Of a stretch of 64,000 nt of DNA, positions 37,979 to 47,293 are shown piece by piece. Under the pieces are notes generated by a model, which was not told where the DNA came from, searched no databases, and worked only from the letters and a program-made list of their open reading frames with translations. Positions within the stretch are counted from its first letter, which is position 1, and each line of letters starts with the position of its first letter. The position numbers were made by a program, and so were the translations under genes. Origin of the DNA: Ruminiclostridium cellobioparum subsp. termitidis CT1112 (GTDB taxonomy: Bacteria; Bacillota; Clostridia; Acetivibrionales; DSM-1351); the NCBI RefSeq assembly GCF_000350485.1, contig NZ_AORV01000028.1, forward strand, positions 108,338 through 172,337, given 5' to 3'.

Positions 37979-38000
37979 CAAATACGATATATCGTATTTG
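37979..38000. promoter_or_regulatory. 22-bp perfect palindrome upstream of the cellulosomal operon
   Basis: CAAATACGATA followed by its exact reverse complement, 31 bp before the GH10 start. A minus-strand TATAAT at 38036-38041 lies about 36 bp further upstream, so the palindrome sits inside the leader, where a repressor would block elongation. An operator for a dimeric repressor is the best reading. Confidence 0.7.
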
Positions 38001-38211
38001 TATTTCAATACCATTCCCTTATGCTGGATATTTTTATTATAATGTAAATAGTTACCATCCCAATATTAATCTTTTTTGGACTTTTGTTGAAAATTTTTGA
38101 CAATTATCCTGTTACAACACAGAAAAAAATACAATTATAAGCATTTCCAGCATATTTGTGTATTTTATTTTGAATTTTGTAAGAATTTATTAGAAAACCA
38201 GCCGTATCTTA

Positions 38212-39825
38212 TCACTTCTTATTAATCAGTCTTTCCGTTCTATATTCCATCGGTGTGATCCCAACAGCTTTCTTAAAAATATAACAGAAGTAGTGCGGAT
38301 CGTTGTAGCCCACACTATACGCAATTTCAGTAGATTTAAGAGGAGTTGTCTTCAAAAGCTCCTTGGCTTTTTTTACCCTGGCTTTTGTAAGGTATTCAAT
38401 AAAATTTTCCCCGGTTTCCCGGCTGAATATGGTACTGAAATGGCTGGGGCTGACATTTACAAAGGACGCCACTGAATTGAGGGAAATGCCCGAATTGGAC
38501 AGATTATTGTGCATATACTCCTTGGCTTTTATAATTATTCCCTCATACTTTTCCTCCGCTCTTGCATCCCTGAACTCCAACACCTTATTCAAAACAGCTT
38601 CCGACAGCTCACCAAACTTCTCTATTGAGTCGACACAGGTAATGAAGTTTTCCAGATCCGCCATCCACGGTATCAGCTGTTCAGCCTTTCCTCCCAGTTG
38701 GCTTATAAACCTGGATACGTTTAATACAAGATCCATGAATGAGTAATATAAATATATGAGGGATTTCATTTCTGCCCTGTTCAGGTTGTCCATATATTGC
38801 CTGACAAAATCCCGGACATCGGACTTCAATCCACACTTCAGAAAACCATAAACATCATTCTTAAATATATCAGTAAATTCTTTTTTACCCCCAATTGCAG
38901 ATCTAACATCCTTATAGCCAATAATTCTATGTTTACCGTAAATATACCGGTAATTTTTTATTAAATCCGCTTCCCGGTATGATTGGGCAATACCTTGAAT
39001 TCGTTCTCTTACACTGCCCATACTGATTTCAAGTATACAGGAAGCGTTCCGCTCCATCTGGCATTTAAGGGTTTGTACCAGAGCATATGCCGCCTCCTCC
39101 GTATTTTTTGCATTATTTCCTTTTATGATAAGTACTATTTCTCCTAAAACCCTGTTGAATTTTATAACTTTATCGTTTATATCCAATATCTCATCTATTA
39201 ACGTCTCAGACCTGAGTATTTCCGGGTACTTTCCCTCTGAAAGATCCATGTTGGGAATTTTTATCCCTATGATACCAACCATATAAAATTTAGAAATAAT
39301 ATTGATATTAAAACCGGCGCAATTATCAATGACCTCAGCAGGAGAAAGCAATCCCAGCAGCATTTGATTTAAAAATTTATCCCTGAAAAGAGATGAATTC
39401 TGTGAAAGCTGCTTTTTTATTTTTTCAGCATTTTCTCTTTCCCTTTTTTCATTTTCAAGTTGAAATTCCATTTTTTTCAAGGATTCCAGGATATCTCCCG
39501 GAGCCGCAGGCTTCAGCAGGTATTCGGCAACGCCCATACGCAGTGCCTCTCTGGCAAAGCTAAACTCCTCATGTCCGGTGAGAATAATAATCCTGACCCA
39601 GGGCATGGTTCTCCGGACTATCCGGCTTAACTGCAAACCATCCATAAAGGGCATTTTAATATCCGTTATAAGAATATCAGGCTTTATTTCCTGAATAAGC
39701 GACAGTGCGAACTCACCGTCCGGTGCTTCGCCTGAGAATACAAAATTGGTTTCTTCCCAATTGATACAATCCCTGATCCCATTGCGGACTACTATTTCAT
39801 CATCTACAAGAAATACTTTATACAT
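38212..39825 (-). CDS. YesN-like response regulator (orphan)
   Basis: 537 residues: a receiver domain with Asp55 in ILITDIKMPF and Lys in YLLKPA, a middle region of ~300 residues, and a C-terminal AraC double helix-turn-helix (SPSHFSTIFSRETGENFIEYL, GYNDPHYFCYIFKKAVGITPMEY). Such regulators normally sit beside a YesM-type kinase, but none lies within reach here. It is directly upstream of the dockerin operon on the same strand (248-bp gap with promoter and palindrome), so it is a good candidate activator of that operon, comparable to XydR-type regulators of xylanase clusters in related species. Confidence 0.88.
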   Translation of the reverse strand: MYKVFLVDDEIVVRNGIRDCINWEETNFVFSGEAPDGEFALSLIQEIKPDILITDIKMPFMDGLQLSRIVRRTMPWVRIIILTGHEEFSFAREALRMGVAEYLLKPAAPGDILESLKKMEFQLENEKRERENAEKIKKQLSQNSSLFRDKFLNQMLLGLLSPAEVIDNCAGFNINIISKFYMVGIIGIKIPNMDLSEGKYPEILRSETLIDEILDINDKVIKFNRVLGEIVLIIKGNNAKNTEEAAYALVQTLKCQMERNASCILEISMGSVRERIQGIAQSYREADLIKNYRYIYGKHRIIGYKDVRSAIGGKKEFTDIFKNDVYGFLKCGLKSDVRDFVRQYMDNLNRAEMKSLIYLYYSFMDLVLNVSRFISQLGGKAEQLIPWMADLENFITCVDSIEKFGELSEAVLNKVLEFRDARAEEKYEGIIIKAKEYMHNNLSNSGISLNSVASFVNVSPSHFSTIFSRETGENFIEYLTKARVKKAKELLKTTPLKSTEIAYSVGYNDPHYFCYIFKKAVGITPMEYRTERLINKK

Positions 39826-40054
39826 TGTCTCACCTCTCCATAATGTAAACCTGTCATGCTTTTAAAAGCCTGTAAAGTCCCTTTTGTTACATCTGGATAT
39901 AACCTGCGTTATGCTGTCAAAATATCATACTTCCTGCTTTTGCCTTTTATAATAATTTTATCCTATTTATGGCAATTTTCAAGTCAATTATGCAAAACAA
40001 TCAAACCATAAATAAAATTATAATAAATACAAATACTTATTTATGAGGTGACTC

Positions 40055-40588
40055 ATGACCAATACTATGGCTGATATAAAAAAAGAACTTTTCCAGGCAT
40101 CGTTAAAGAATTGGTTGGACTATGAATTCCTGACCTGGAGATGGTTTCTTAAAATAACCATTATTTTGATATTTTTATTAATAATCGGGAAATTGCTGGA
40201 CAGAAAAAGAGGGCTTGAAATAATAGCATTTGGATTTTTAATATCCCTGATCTCAACACTTCTGGATATAACAGGGACTTATATGGTATTCTGGGAATAT
40301 CCCTATAGAGTTTTACCTCTGGAATTCTCGGAAATCCATGATTTTGTTGTCATACCTGTTTCGTTTATGCTGGTATATCAATATTGCAGGAGCTGGAAAT
40401 CCTTCTTCCTTGTTAACGGCCTTCTGGCAGCATTTTCTTCCTTTGTAATGGAGCCGGTATTTATGCTGCTCGCCTTTTACAAACCAATCATCTGGCATCA
40501 TATTTATTCTTTCCCCATCTTCTGGGTATTGCCGTTAATTTGCAGGTTAATCATCGACAGACTCAAGTCAGTATCCCGTAGGGGATAG
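40055..40588 (+). CDS. CBO0543-like small membrane protein
   Basis: 177 residues with four or five hydrophobic segments (near 29-45, 53-75, 95-110, 116-140, 145-165). The layout (an early acidic amphipathic helix, GTYMVFWEYPYRVLP, HDFVVIPVSFMLVYQY) resembles the CBO0543 family of spore-forming Firmicutes, whose function is unknown. The family assignment is from memory of its pattern and is moderate. A good GAGGTG box precedes the ATG. It converges on the VWA operon with 55 bp between stops and no obvious terminator. Confidence 0.7.
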   Translation: MTNTMADIKKELFQASLKNWLDYEFLTWRWFLKITIILIFLLIIGKLLDRKRGLEIIAFGFLISLISTLLDITGTYMVFWEYPYRVLPLEFSEIHDFVVIPVSFMLVYQYCRSWKSFFLVNGLLAAFSSFVMEPVFMLLAFYKPIIWHHIYSFPIFWVLPLICRLIIDRLKSVSRRG

Positions 40589-40643
40589 ATACCTTAAGTC
40601 TGTCATTGCGGGCATTGGATGTAAATCATACCACCCGTATAAG

Positions 40644-43469
40644 TTATTTGAATTTTTTTCGCTTCAGCAGCTGAGAAGTATCGAGGGTATTGGATTCAAT
40701 AGTCCTTTCCCCGTCCTTAACCGGCCTATCCTTTTGTTCCGACTCCTGCTCAATATCGGCATAGCTGTCAATATTCCCATAACCGGCGGCAGAATCCGGT
40801 TTATTTGAAACGGCCTTAATATCGCCAGGATGTTCCCTCTGTCCGAAATCATTGCCGCTTTTCACCGGCTTTCGTACTATTATTGCTCTTACTTTGCCGC
40901 CAGCCGTTTCCAGTGCGTGCTGCAATTTATTTTTATTCAGGCTCAACCTTCTCAGTGCAATGTCCAGCATGAACAAAATGAGGAAAAGCGATATCAAATA
41001 TGCGGTCAGATCCCTCTGACCCCTTTTATATTGCAGGTCACCGGTATAAACCTCCTTGGGTTGGGTGATCATCTTTCCCCCTATCCCGGCAACAAGTTTC
41101 TCAAGGTTATCACTGCTGTTAATCTTGTATTCGGGAGAATACTGAACCGCATAGCCCTGCTTTACGGCGTTTATCAATTCACCGTTCAGTTCCTGCTTCC
41201 CGCTTACCATATATACCCCGTCTTCCTTAATATCAAAACTGCCTGAATATTGCCCGGGAGCAACGGGGTTCAACCGGGTTTCAAAGGATTCCCCCGAGGG
41301 AGAAATTACAGTTGCCACAGAGTTCAACTCATTTTCAAAATTTTTATTTTTTAAACTGACTGTTGCCTTTGAGCCCTGTTGAGTTATTTCAAGTGATGCA
41401 TTCTCATTATCATAGTTCTCCACGGTAAAATTAATAATATTCTGCCAGAGCTTGAGATTTTTGTTCCATGGGATATAGTTGGCATTCCATTTGCCGGAAA
41501 CGTCGGAATTCCAGGCCACAGCCTTGCCAAGCCCATACTGCCAAACGGTCAGGATAGGATCGTCCTCATCACTTTTCAAGACCACCCTTGCCGTTTCCTT
41601 CTGAGATGCGCCCACATATCCCAGAAGCGAAGGCAGGCCACCTTCTGCAACTCCTTTAAGCACCGAGTGCTCATAATTTATTGCAGGAGTAAACTCCCTG
41701 TTGTTTAAATAGGTTCGGGCTGCCATAAAAGTCTCTTTTGTGAAAATGGAAGGTATATTTGTATAGGCATCTGTTATATAAAATCTGCCGCTGCATCTAT
41801 TGGCAATCATGGAAAGCAGCTGTTTGTCCGAATCCTGCCCCACCGCTACCGTAGAAACCGTTATGTTCTCCTTGTTTATATTGCTCAGCAAAGTATCATA
41901 GCCGGTTCTTTCGGCAAGCCCGTCGGTCAGCAGTATAATATGCTTTATTTTTGCGTCACTTTCCTTAAGTGAGTTATAGGCAGCTTCAAGAGATGGTATA
42001 ATACTTGTCCCGCCGTCGGCACGTATGGAACCGATATCCTCTTCAATGGCCCCGGGGTCATTGATTACCTGCCTTTTTACCACCCAGCTGTATGCACCGT
42101 CCAGAGACAATACACCAATTTCATCCTTTCCCACTCTTAAGGAATCCAGACTCCTTATGGCACCTTCCTTTGCCATATCCACCTTGCTGATACCCGCCAC
42201 ACCTTCGGACATACTTCCCGATTTATCGATGATGAGCAGCATTGCCATTTTGGGAGCTTCTTTCTTGCCCCTCATATCCATATAAACAGGCAGAACCTTT
42301 TCCAGAGGTGTCTTTGAATAACCCCCCAGGGCAAAGGAATTATCCCCGCCTGTGGCAATAAAACCTCCCCCGAAGTCCTTTACATAGCTTTCGATGGAAT
42401 TCCTGAAACCTTCATTCAAGCTGTCTATTTGTACATTACAGGTTATGATTGTCTTGTAGATATTCATATCATGTATGTTTCCGGGCGCAGCCCTGGCATT
42501 TACAACTGTATAATCGGCAGAAGATGCCTTAAGCATTTTTACAAGCTCCTCCGACTCGCCCTCACTATCTTCAATTACAAGAATCCTGGGTTTGGCCACT
42601 ATATTGGTATAGCAGGACGCTTCATTGTTTTTGGGCTGACTGTCCTTTTCGGGTTCAATGAGTACATTATAACTTTTAAAGCCTCCTGTGACAGCCTTAT
42701 CCCTGAAAACAAACTTGTTCAAGCCCTTTTGCAGCTGGACTGTCTGCTCGGAAAGCTTGGTTCTTTCACTTACAAGACTCAGCTTTGCTTTTTGAACGGC
42801 TGTGCTGTTTATTGTAACCACAAGGTTGAATTCCTCATCCAGTGCCAGTCTTTCGGGAACCTCTATTTTTTCAACAAGGGCTTCCTCTCCCGCGCTCTTC
42901 TCAATTTTATGATATTTGAAATCTATGCCCTGTTCCTGCAGAGACAGGGCAATCCTGCCGGCATTGCCGGAATTCTCTTCCCCGTCCGAAATCAGAACCA
43001 CCCTTTTATTGCTGTTGGCCGGAAAAAGAGACAGTGCGGTCGCGAGGGCATTTTCAATATTGGTATAATTTCCGTTAATTTTTCCTTCAATTTGGGAAAA
43101 GTTCGTTTCATCACTGATAAAGCTTTCAACCTGTGCATTGTCGCCAAAGGATATAACGCCCAGCTTATCTTTGGGGCCTTTGAGTTTATAGGCCTCTTTT
43201 ATGAATTCCTCCATATCGCCTTTGCTTGAATGAGTTGAATCCGAGGCATCTATTAAGAAAAGAGTTGTGACATTATTGAGTTTCCAGGTCAGACTCATGC
43301 CGCTCAAGGCTAAAACCAGAAGGGTTAAAACTGCACAGCGAAGTGCAATTATCCAGGTTTTTTTACTCTTATTCAATCTTTTGAGCCATTTGGTTGAAAG
43401 CAGCAAAACCAATCCCAGCAGGATTGGGATCAGAAGCAGCAAATACGGCCTTTCAAAGCTAAGTCCCAT
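40644..43469 (-). CDS. Large membrane protein with two VWA domains and a GATase-like domain
   Basis: About 941 residues from the ATG at 43469 (MGLSFERPYLL), preceded by AAAGGAAA; the ATG at 43499 has no site. Two N-terminal membrane helices are followed by a degenerate VWA domain (LIDASDSTHSS), a class I glutamine-amidotransferase-like fold (VKDFGGGFIATGGDNSFALGG, with no catalytic Cys-His pair seen), a second VWA with an intact MIDAS (IIDKSGSMSEG), and a C-terminal membrane helix with a charged cytoplasmic tail. Last gene of the MoxR operon, 83 bp after the BatA-like gene. VWA domains here probably bind partner proteins in a metal-dependent way at the outer face of the membrane. Confidence 0.85.
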   Translation of the reverse strand: MGLSFERPYLLLLIPILLGLVLLLSTKWLKRLNKSKKTWIIALRCAVLTLLVLALSGMSLTWKLNNVTTLFLIDASDSTHSSKGDMEEFIKEAYKLKGPKDKLGVISFGDNAQVESFISDETNFSQIEGKINGNYTNIENALATALSLFPANSNKRVVLISDGEENSGNAGRIALSLQEQGIDFKYHKIEKSAGEEALVEKIEVPERLALDEEFNLVVTINSTAVQKAKLSLVSERTKLSEQTVQLQKGLNKFVFRDKAVTGGFKSYNVLIEPEKDSQPKNNEASCYTNIVAKPRILVIEDSEGESEELVKMLKASSADYTVVNARAAPGNIHDMNIYKTIITCNVQIDSLNEGFRNSIESYVKDFGGGFIATGGDNSFALGGYSKTPLEKVLPVYMDMRGKKEAPKMAMLLIIDKSGSMSEGVAGISKVDMAKEGAIRSLDSLRVGKDEIGVLSLDGAYSWVVKRQVINDPGAIEEDIGSIRADGGTSIIPSLEAAYNSLKESDAKIKHIILLTDGLAERTGYDTLLSNINKENITVSTVAVGQDSDKQLLSMIANRCSGRFYITDAYTNIPSIFTKETFMAARTYLNNREFTPAINYEHSVLKGVAEGGLPSLLGYVGASQKETARVVLKSDEDDPILTVWQYGLGKAVAWNSDVSGKWNANYIPWNKNLKLWQNIINFTVENYDNENASLEITQQGSKATVSLKNKNFENELNSVATVISPSGESFETRLNPVAPGQYSGSFDIKEDGVYMVSGKQELNGELINAVKQGYAVQYSPEYKINSSDNLEKLVAGIGGKMITQPKEVYTGDLQYKRGQRDLTAYLISLFLILFMLDIALRRLSLNKNKLQHALETAGGKVRAIIVRKPVKSGNDFGQREHPGDIKAVSNKPDSAAGYGNIDSYADIEQESEQKDRPVKDGERTIESNTLDTSQLLKRKKFK

Positions 43470-43552
43470 AAATAATTTCCTTTCAATATTTCCTTCCATA
43501 TTACTTTTGGAATGACCAAATATTATCTTTCAATTTCTTCAATGGTTATTTC

Positions 43553-45403
43553 TCAAGTCCGGTACTGCCTTGTGTAGACCACCCATTCCAGAATAATTGC
43601 AAGCAGTGCAGCAAATAAAAGTATATTCAGCAGATTTATGCCTCCGCTGTTTTTCAACATACTGCCGGGCTTGCTGCCGGTATTTTCTGTTACGCCATCG
43701 GCCTCTTTTCCGTCTTCGGCCTTATTGACCGAACTGTCAATATTTGAGGAACCGCTCTCGGAGACCGGAAAATTCACCGCAATAGCTCTCTCTATTTCCT
43801 TGTCACCGACTTTTTGTATTATTTCATATATTCCCGTCGAAAAGGTTTTATCATAAGGCTTTACAGGATATTGGGAACCAAGTTCGGTTCTTTTGCCTTC
43901 CGGGTCTTTAACGAATATTTTCTCAGCCTCGGGTAAAGGCGTTATGTCTATATCCTCTCCGCTGTTATACTGGTTATTTGCCATGGTATCTCTATCTATC
44001 AGATATGAAATCAGGTTGTTTATGAAAATGGGAAACTCCAGAGTCAGCGGGAAATCCGAATTGTGCAGATCAAACCCGAGTACGGCTACCTTCTGTCCCT
44101 TAATCTCTCCCGCAAAGGCCGCATTTTTGTCATCTATTTTAATTAACGGACTGGCCCAATATGGCATTTCAATGGGATTAAAGCTTGAAATAACAAAATC
44201 GCTGTTGTTCATATATTTGGTAACCGCGTGAGCTGCGACAGAGCCCCTGTTTCCGGTCAACTCTTCTTCAACCTTGAAAAAGGAATTGCTCTGCTGAGGA
44301 TTTAAAAATAATATATTCCCTTTTTCAGGCAGTTTTCCTTCATAGCCTCCGTCGAATATATACAGATCAAATTCTTCGTTTATTTGCTCATCAGGAAGCG
44401 TTTTGAACAATTCTATATCTTTAAGTGTGTTCAGGGCTTTTTCCAGAAATATATTCTGCTGGGTTGAAAGCAGGACTTTTTTTACTTCCTTTTGTTTTGT
44501 AACGGAATATATCCTGTTGTCCTCCAAAAGGCCGTCCTCTTTTGACAGCTCTCCGTATATGTACTTATTGTCGTCAGGCACATTGTCAAAATAAACTGTT
44601 TTAGTCTCACCTGACTTCAAAACTTCATTCTTTATGGAGATAAGTTTTTCTTCACCATAAAGGCAGAGCTCGGCATCCGTGCTTTCTGCCCCGTGATTTG
44701 TCATCCTTACCATGACCTTTAAACCATTGCCGGTCTTTGTACCGGCAATATAATCCAGGCTTACATTGGGCCTCTCGGGACCAAGCTCCACAACTTCACC
44801 GTTCAGGTCCTTCATGTCCAGTTGGTGATCAGTGAAATATACCACTTTACAGCTTTCATATTGATCACATATTGCCTTTACAAGGGAATATGCATCTTCA
44901 ATACTGCCCGCACTATTAGTGGGTTCTATGTCTTTAAGACTGTTCAGGAGCTCCTTTTTGTCGGTACTTCCGCTGATTTCCACTTTTACGTTTCTGGCAG
45001 CCGAAATCAAGGTCATCCTGGTTCCCGACGACAATGAGTTTATCAGTTCCTCAGCTTTTATCCTGGCCTCATCCAGTTTCTTTCCGCTCCCTCCAAGGGC
45101 ACTCATGCTGCCGGAATTGTCAACCACCATGACAATATTCTCATAATTGTTGTTTTTCCACCATAAGAAAGGCCTGGCAAGTGCAAAAATACACAGCAGC
45201 AATATGAGCAGCTGCAGAAAAAACAACAGATTCCTCTTTAGCCTTTGAAAAGGGCTGGTTGCATCCAGCTCCATTATTACCTGATGCCATAAGTACAGGC
45301 TCGAAACCTGTCTTTCCTCATAACGCTGCTTTAGTATATACATCAGAACAAAAACAGGGATGAGTGTTAAAAACCACAACCCATTGGGAGAAATAAGTCT
45401 CAT
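43553..45403 (-). CDS. BatA-like VWA membrane protein
   Basis: 616 residues. The N-terminal BatA domain (MRLISPNGLWFLTLIPVFVLMY, then RNLLFFLQLLILLL) gives two membrane helices. A VWA domain with MIDAS sequence MVVDNSGSMSALGG lies near residues 90-104, followed by beta-rich regions and a C-terminal helix (INLLNILLFAALLAIILEW). The MoxR-DUF58-VWA set is a widely conserved unit in which the AAA+ ATPase is thought to remodel VWA proteins. It overlaps the DUF58 gene by four bases (translational coupling). Confidence 0.88.
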   Translation of the reverse strand: MRLISPNGLWFLTLIPVFVLMYILKQRYEERQVSSLYLWHQVIMELDATSPFQRLKRNLLFFLQLLILLLCIFALARPFLWWKNNNYENIVMVVDNSGSMSALGGSGKKLDEARIKAEELINSLSSGTRMTLISAARNVKVEISGSTDKKELLNSLKDIEPTNSAGSIEDAYSLVKAICDQYESCKVVYFTDHQLDMKDLNGEVVELGPERPNVSLDYIAGTKTGNGLKVMVRMTNHGAESTDAELCLYGEEKLISIKNEVLKSGETKTVYFDNVPDDNKYIYGELSKEDGLLEDNRIYSVTKQKEVKKVLLSTQQNIFLEKALNTLKDIELFKTLPDEQINEEFDLYIFDGGYEGKLPEKGNILFLNPQQSNSFFKVEEELTGNRGSVAAHAVTKYMNNSDFVISSFNPIEMPYWASPLIKIDDKNAAFAGEIKGQKVAVLGFDLHNSDFPLTLEFPIFINNLISYLIDRDTMANNQYNSGEDIDITPLPEAEKIFVKDPEGKRTELGSQYPVKPYDKTFSTGIYEIIQKVGDKEIERAIAVNFPVSESGSSNIDSSVNKAEDGKEADGVTENTGSKPGSMLKNSGGINLLNILLFAALLAIILEWVVYTRQYRT

Positions 45404-46284
45404 AGTAATCCCTCCCTGGCGAAATCTTCAAATACTATTTTTTCCAGGCTGTCAGAGCTGGATATATGAAAAAATACCCCTCCGTATTTTTTTGCCGAAG
45501 CCTTAATTCCTGTCTGTAAACCTCTTAACTTTGCCTCATAAGCCTTTAACAGCTTTGGTGTTATGGTAAGATTCATTTCAGCCTCTGTTTCACTGTCCAC
45601 AAGCCGGACCTGTCCGCCCAGCCGTGGGTCAAGTTCGTCCTCGCACAATACCTGTATCAAAATAATCTGTTGCTTCTTAAAGGCAAGATATTTTATTACC
45701 TCGTCAATTGAGCCCGTTGTGAAAAAATCTGAAATGACTACCGAAATCCCTCTGCTTTTCAGCTCTTTTCTTTTTATGCTTTCGGCAAGATTGGTATTCC
45801 CCATGAAACTGCCCGACTCAAGAAATTGTAAGGCCTTTTGAAAGGAGCTTTTACCCATATAGGAAGAAGAAGTAACTACGGTACCTTCCTGCAATCTGTT
45901 CAAGCACACCCTGTCCAAATTGTTCAAGGCCAGATAAGTCAATATTCCTGTTATTCTCAAAGCCATTGCCGCCTTACTTTTTTCTCCGAAATCCATGGAT
46001 TTGCTGCAGTCGCAAAAAATATTCAGAAGGGCTTCTCTTTCCTCCATGAAAAGCCTTAGGAACAATTTATCAAAACGCCCGTAAGCATTCCAGTCAATTC
46101 TCCTGAAATCATCTCCCGGCGTGTATTCCCTGAAGTCTGAAAACTCCACCGAGCTGCCTTTTGCCTTTGATTTTCTCCCGCCGGCCGCCCCGTCGGTCAA
46201 AGTCATACGGGCCTTTATTGAAATACTCTCCAGCTTTCTGTAAAAATTCTCGTCAAACACCTTTTCCTTCATAGTCATCCTCAA
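45400..46284 (-). CDS. DUF58 domain protein
   Basis: 294 residues with the DUF58 signature: GRRKSKAKGSSVEFSDFREYTPGDDFRRIDWNAYGRFDKLFLRLF (family landmarks EFSDFREY and GDDFRRIDWN). A VWA-like fold follows, with DCSKSMDFGEKSK in the MIDAS position. No membrane helix is predicted, so it is cytoplasmic, unlike longer DUF58 proteins. It is always found beside MoxR ATPases and is thought to be a partner or adaptor. It overlaps both neighbours by four bases. Confidence 0.92.
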   Translation of the reverse strand: MRMTMKEKVFDENFYRKLESISIKARMTLTDGAAGGRKSKAKGSSVEFSDFREYTPGDDFRRIDWNAYGRFDKLFLRLFMEEREALLNIFCDCSKSMDFGEKSKAAMALRITGILTYLALNNLDRVCLNRLQEGTVVTSSSYMGKSSFQKALQFLESGSFMGNTNLAESIKRKELKSRGISVVISDFFTTGSIDEVIKYLAFKKQQIILIQVLCEDELDPRLGGQVRLVDSETEAEMNLTITPKLLKAYEAKLRGLQTGIKASAKKYGGVFFHISSSDSLEKIVFEDFAREGLL

Positions 46285-47270
46285 ACCTTTGCCGTATCCA
46301 ATTGACCTGTCAATATTTCCTCTATTATTCCTTCCGGAGTAATTCCATCGGCTACGGCGTCAAAATTCATAAAGAACCTGTGACGCAATGCTGACGGAGC
46401 CACATATTTGATATCATCAAAAGACACGTTATACCTGCCTTCCATAACTGCTCTTACCCTGGCAGTTGAAATTATTGCCTGAGCCGCCCTGGGACTTGCC
46501 CCGTATCTGATATATTTCCTGGATAGTTCGGGAGCCTTTTCATAATCTGCGTGGGTTGCCAGAACAACTCTTAACGCATATTCCTCAACCAGCTTTGACA
46601 TGGGTACCTTTTTCAGAATTTCTCTTATTTCAAGAATCCGGCTTCTGTCAATGATTGTTTGCAGCACCGAAGTCTGATTGTTTACAGTAACTCCGATAAT
46701 ACCCTTTAACTCTTCAAGATTTGGATAGGGTACCATCAGCTTGAAAAGGAATCTGTCCAGCTGTGCTTCGGGCAGCGGATAAGTGCCTTCGTTCTCCAGA
46801 GGATTCTGTGTTGCCAGAACCATAAAGGGTTCCTCCAACTGGTACGTACTGTTTCCCACAGTGACGGTATGCTCCTGCATGGCTTCCAGCAGAGCCGACT
46901 GGGTTTTGGGAGTGGCCCTGTTAATCTCATCGGCCAACACCATATGGGCAAAAACAGGTCCTTTTTGAAATTCAAATTTACTGCTGCCTTTCTCATCCTT
47001 CATTATAATATTTGTACCTACCACATCGGCAGGCATCAGATCAGGTGTAAACTGTATCCTTGAAAAAGACAGATCCATTACCTTTGACAGGGTTTTTACA
47101 AGCTGGGTCTTGCCCAGGCCCGGTGAGCCCTCCAGAAGCACATTCCCTCCTGTAAAGACAGCAATCAGCACCTGTCTGATAACATCCTTCTGGCCTATGA
47201 TGGCTTTTCCGACCTCATTTTCCACAGCCTTTATTGTATCTACAATACTTAAAATTTCCTTGTCCTCCAT
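46281..47270 (-). CDS. MoxR-family AAA+ ATPase
   Basis: 329 residues. Walker A GSPGLGKT (48-55), Walker B in MVLADEINRATPKTQSALLEAMQEH, sensor I in ATQNPLENEGTYPLPEAQLDRF, and sensor II in SPRAAQAI. A full-length MoxR protein, cytoplasmic, thought to act as a chaperone for VWA partner proteins. It is co-transcribed with DUF58 and VWA genes downstream and with a hypothetical membrane protein and ABC exporter upstream. The ATG has a GGAGGTGAGG box. Confidence 0.95.
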   Translation of the reverse strand: MEDKEILSIVDTIKAVENEVGKAIIGQKDVIRQVLIAVFTGGNVLLEGSPGLGKTQLVKTLSKVMDLSFSRIQFTPDLMPADVVGTNIIMKDEKGSSKFEFQKGPVFAHMVLADEINRATPKTQSALLEAMQEHTVTVGNSTYQLEEPFMVLATQNPLENEGTYPLPEAQLDRFLFKLMVPYPNLEELKGIIGVTVNNQTSVLQTIIDRSRILEIREILKKVPMSKLVEEYALRVVLATHADYEKAPELSRKYIRYGASPRAAQAIISTARVRAVMEGRYNVSFDDIKYVAPSALRHRFFMNFDAVADGITPEGIIEEILTGQLDTAKV

Positions 47271-47293
47271 AGAACCTCACCTCCATGAGTTTT

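Noticed and set aside
40589..40643. Terminator between the CBO0543-like gene and the VWA operon
   Set aside because: No stem of useful length with a T-tract on either strand.
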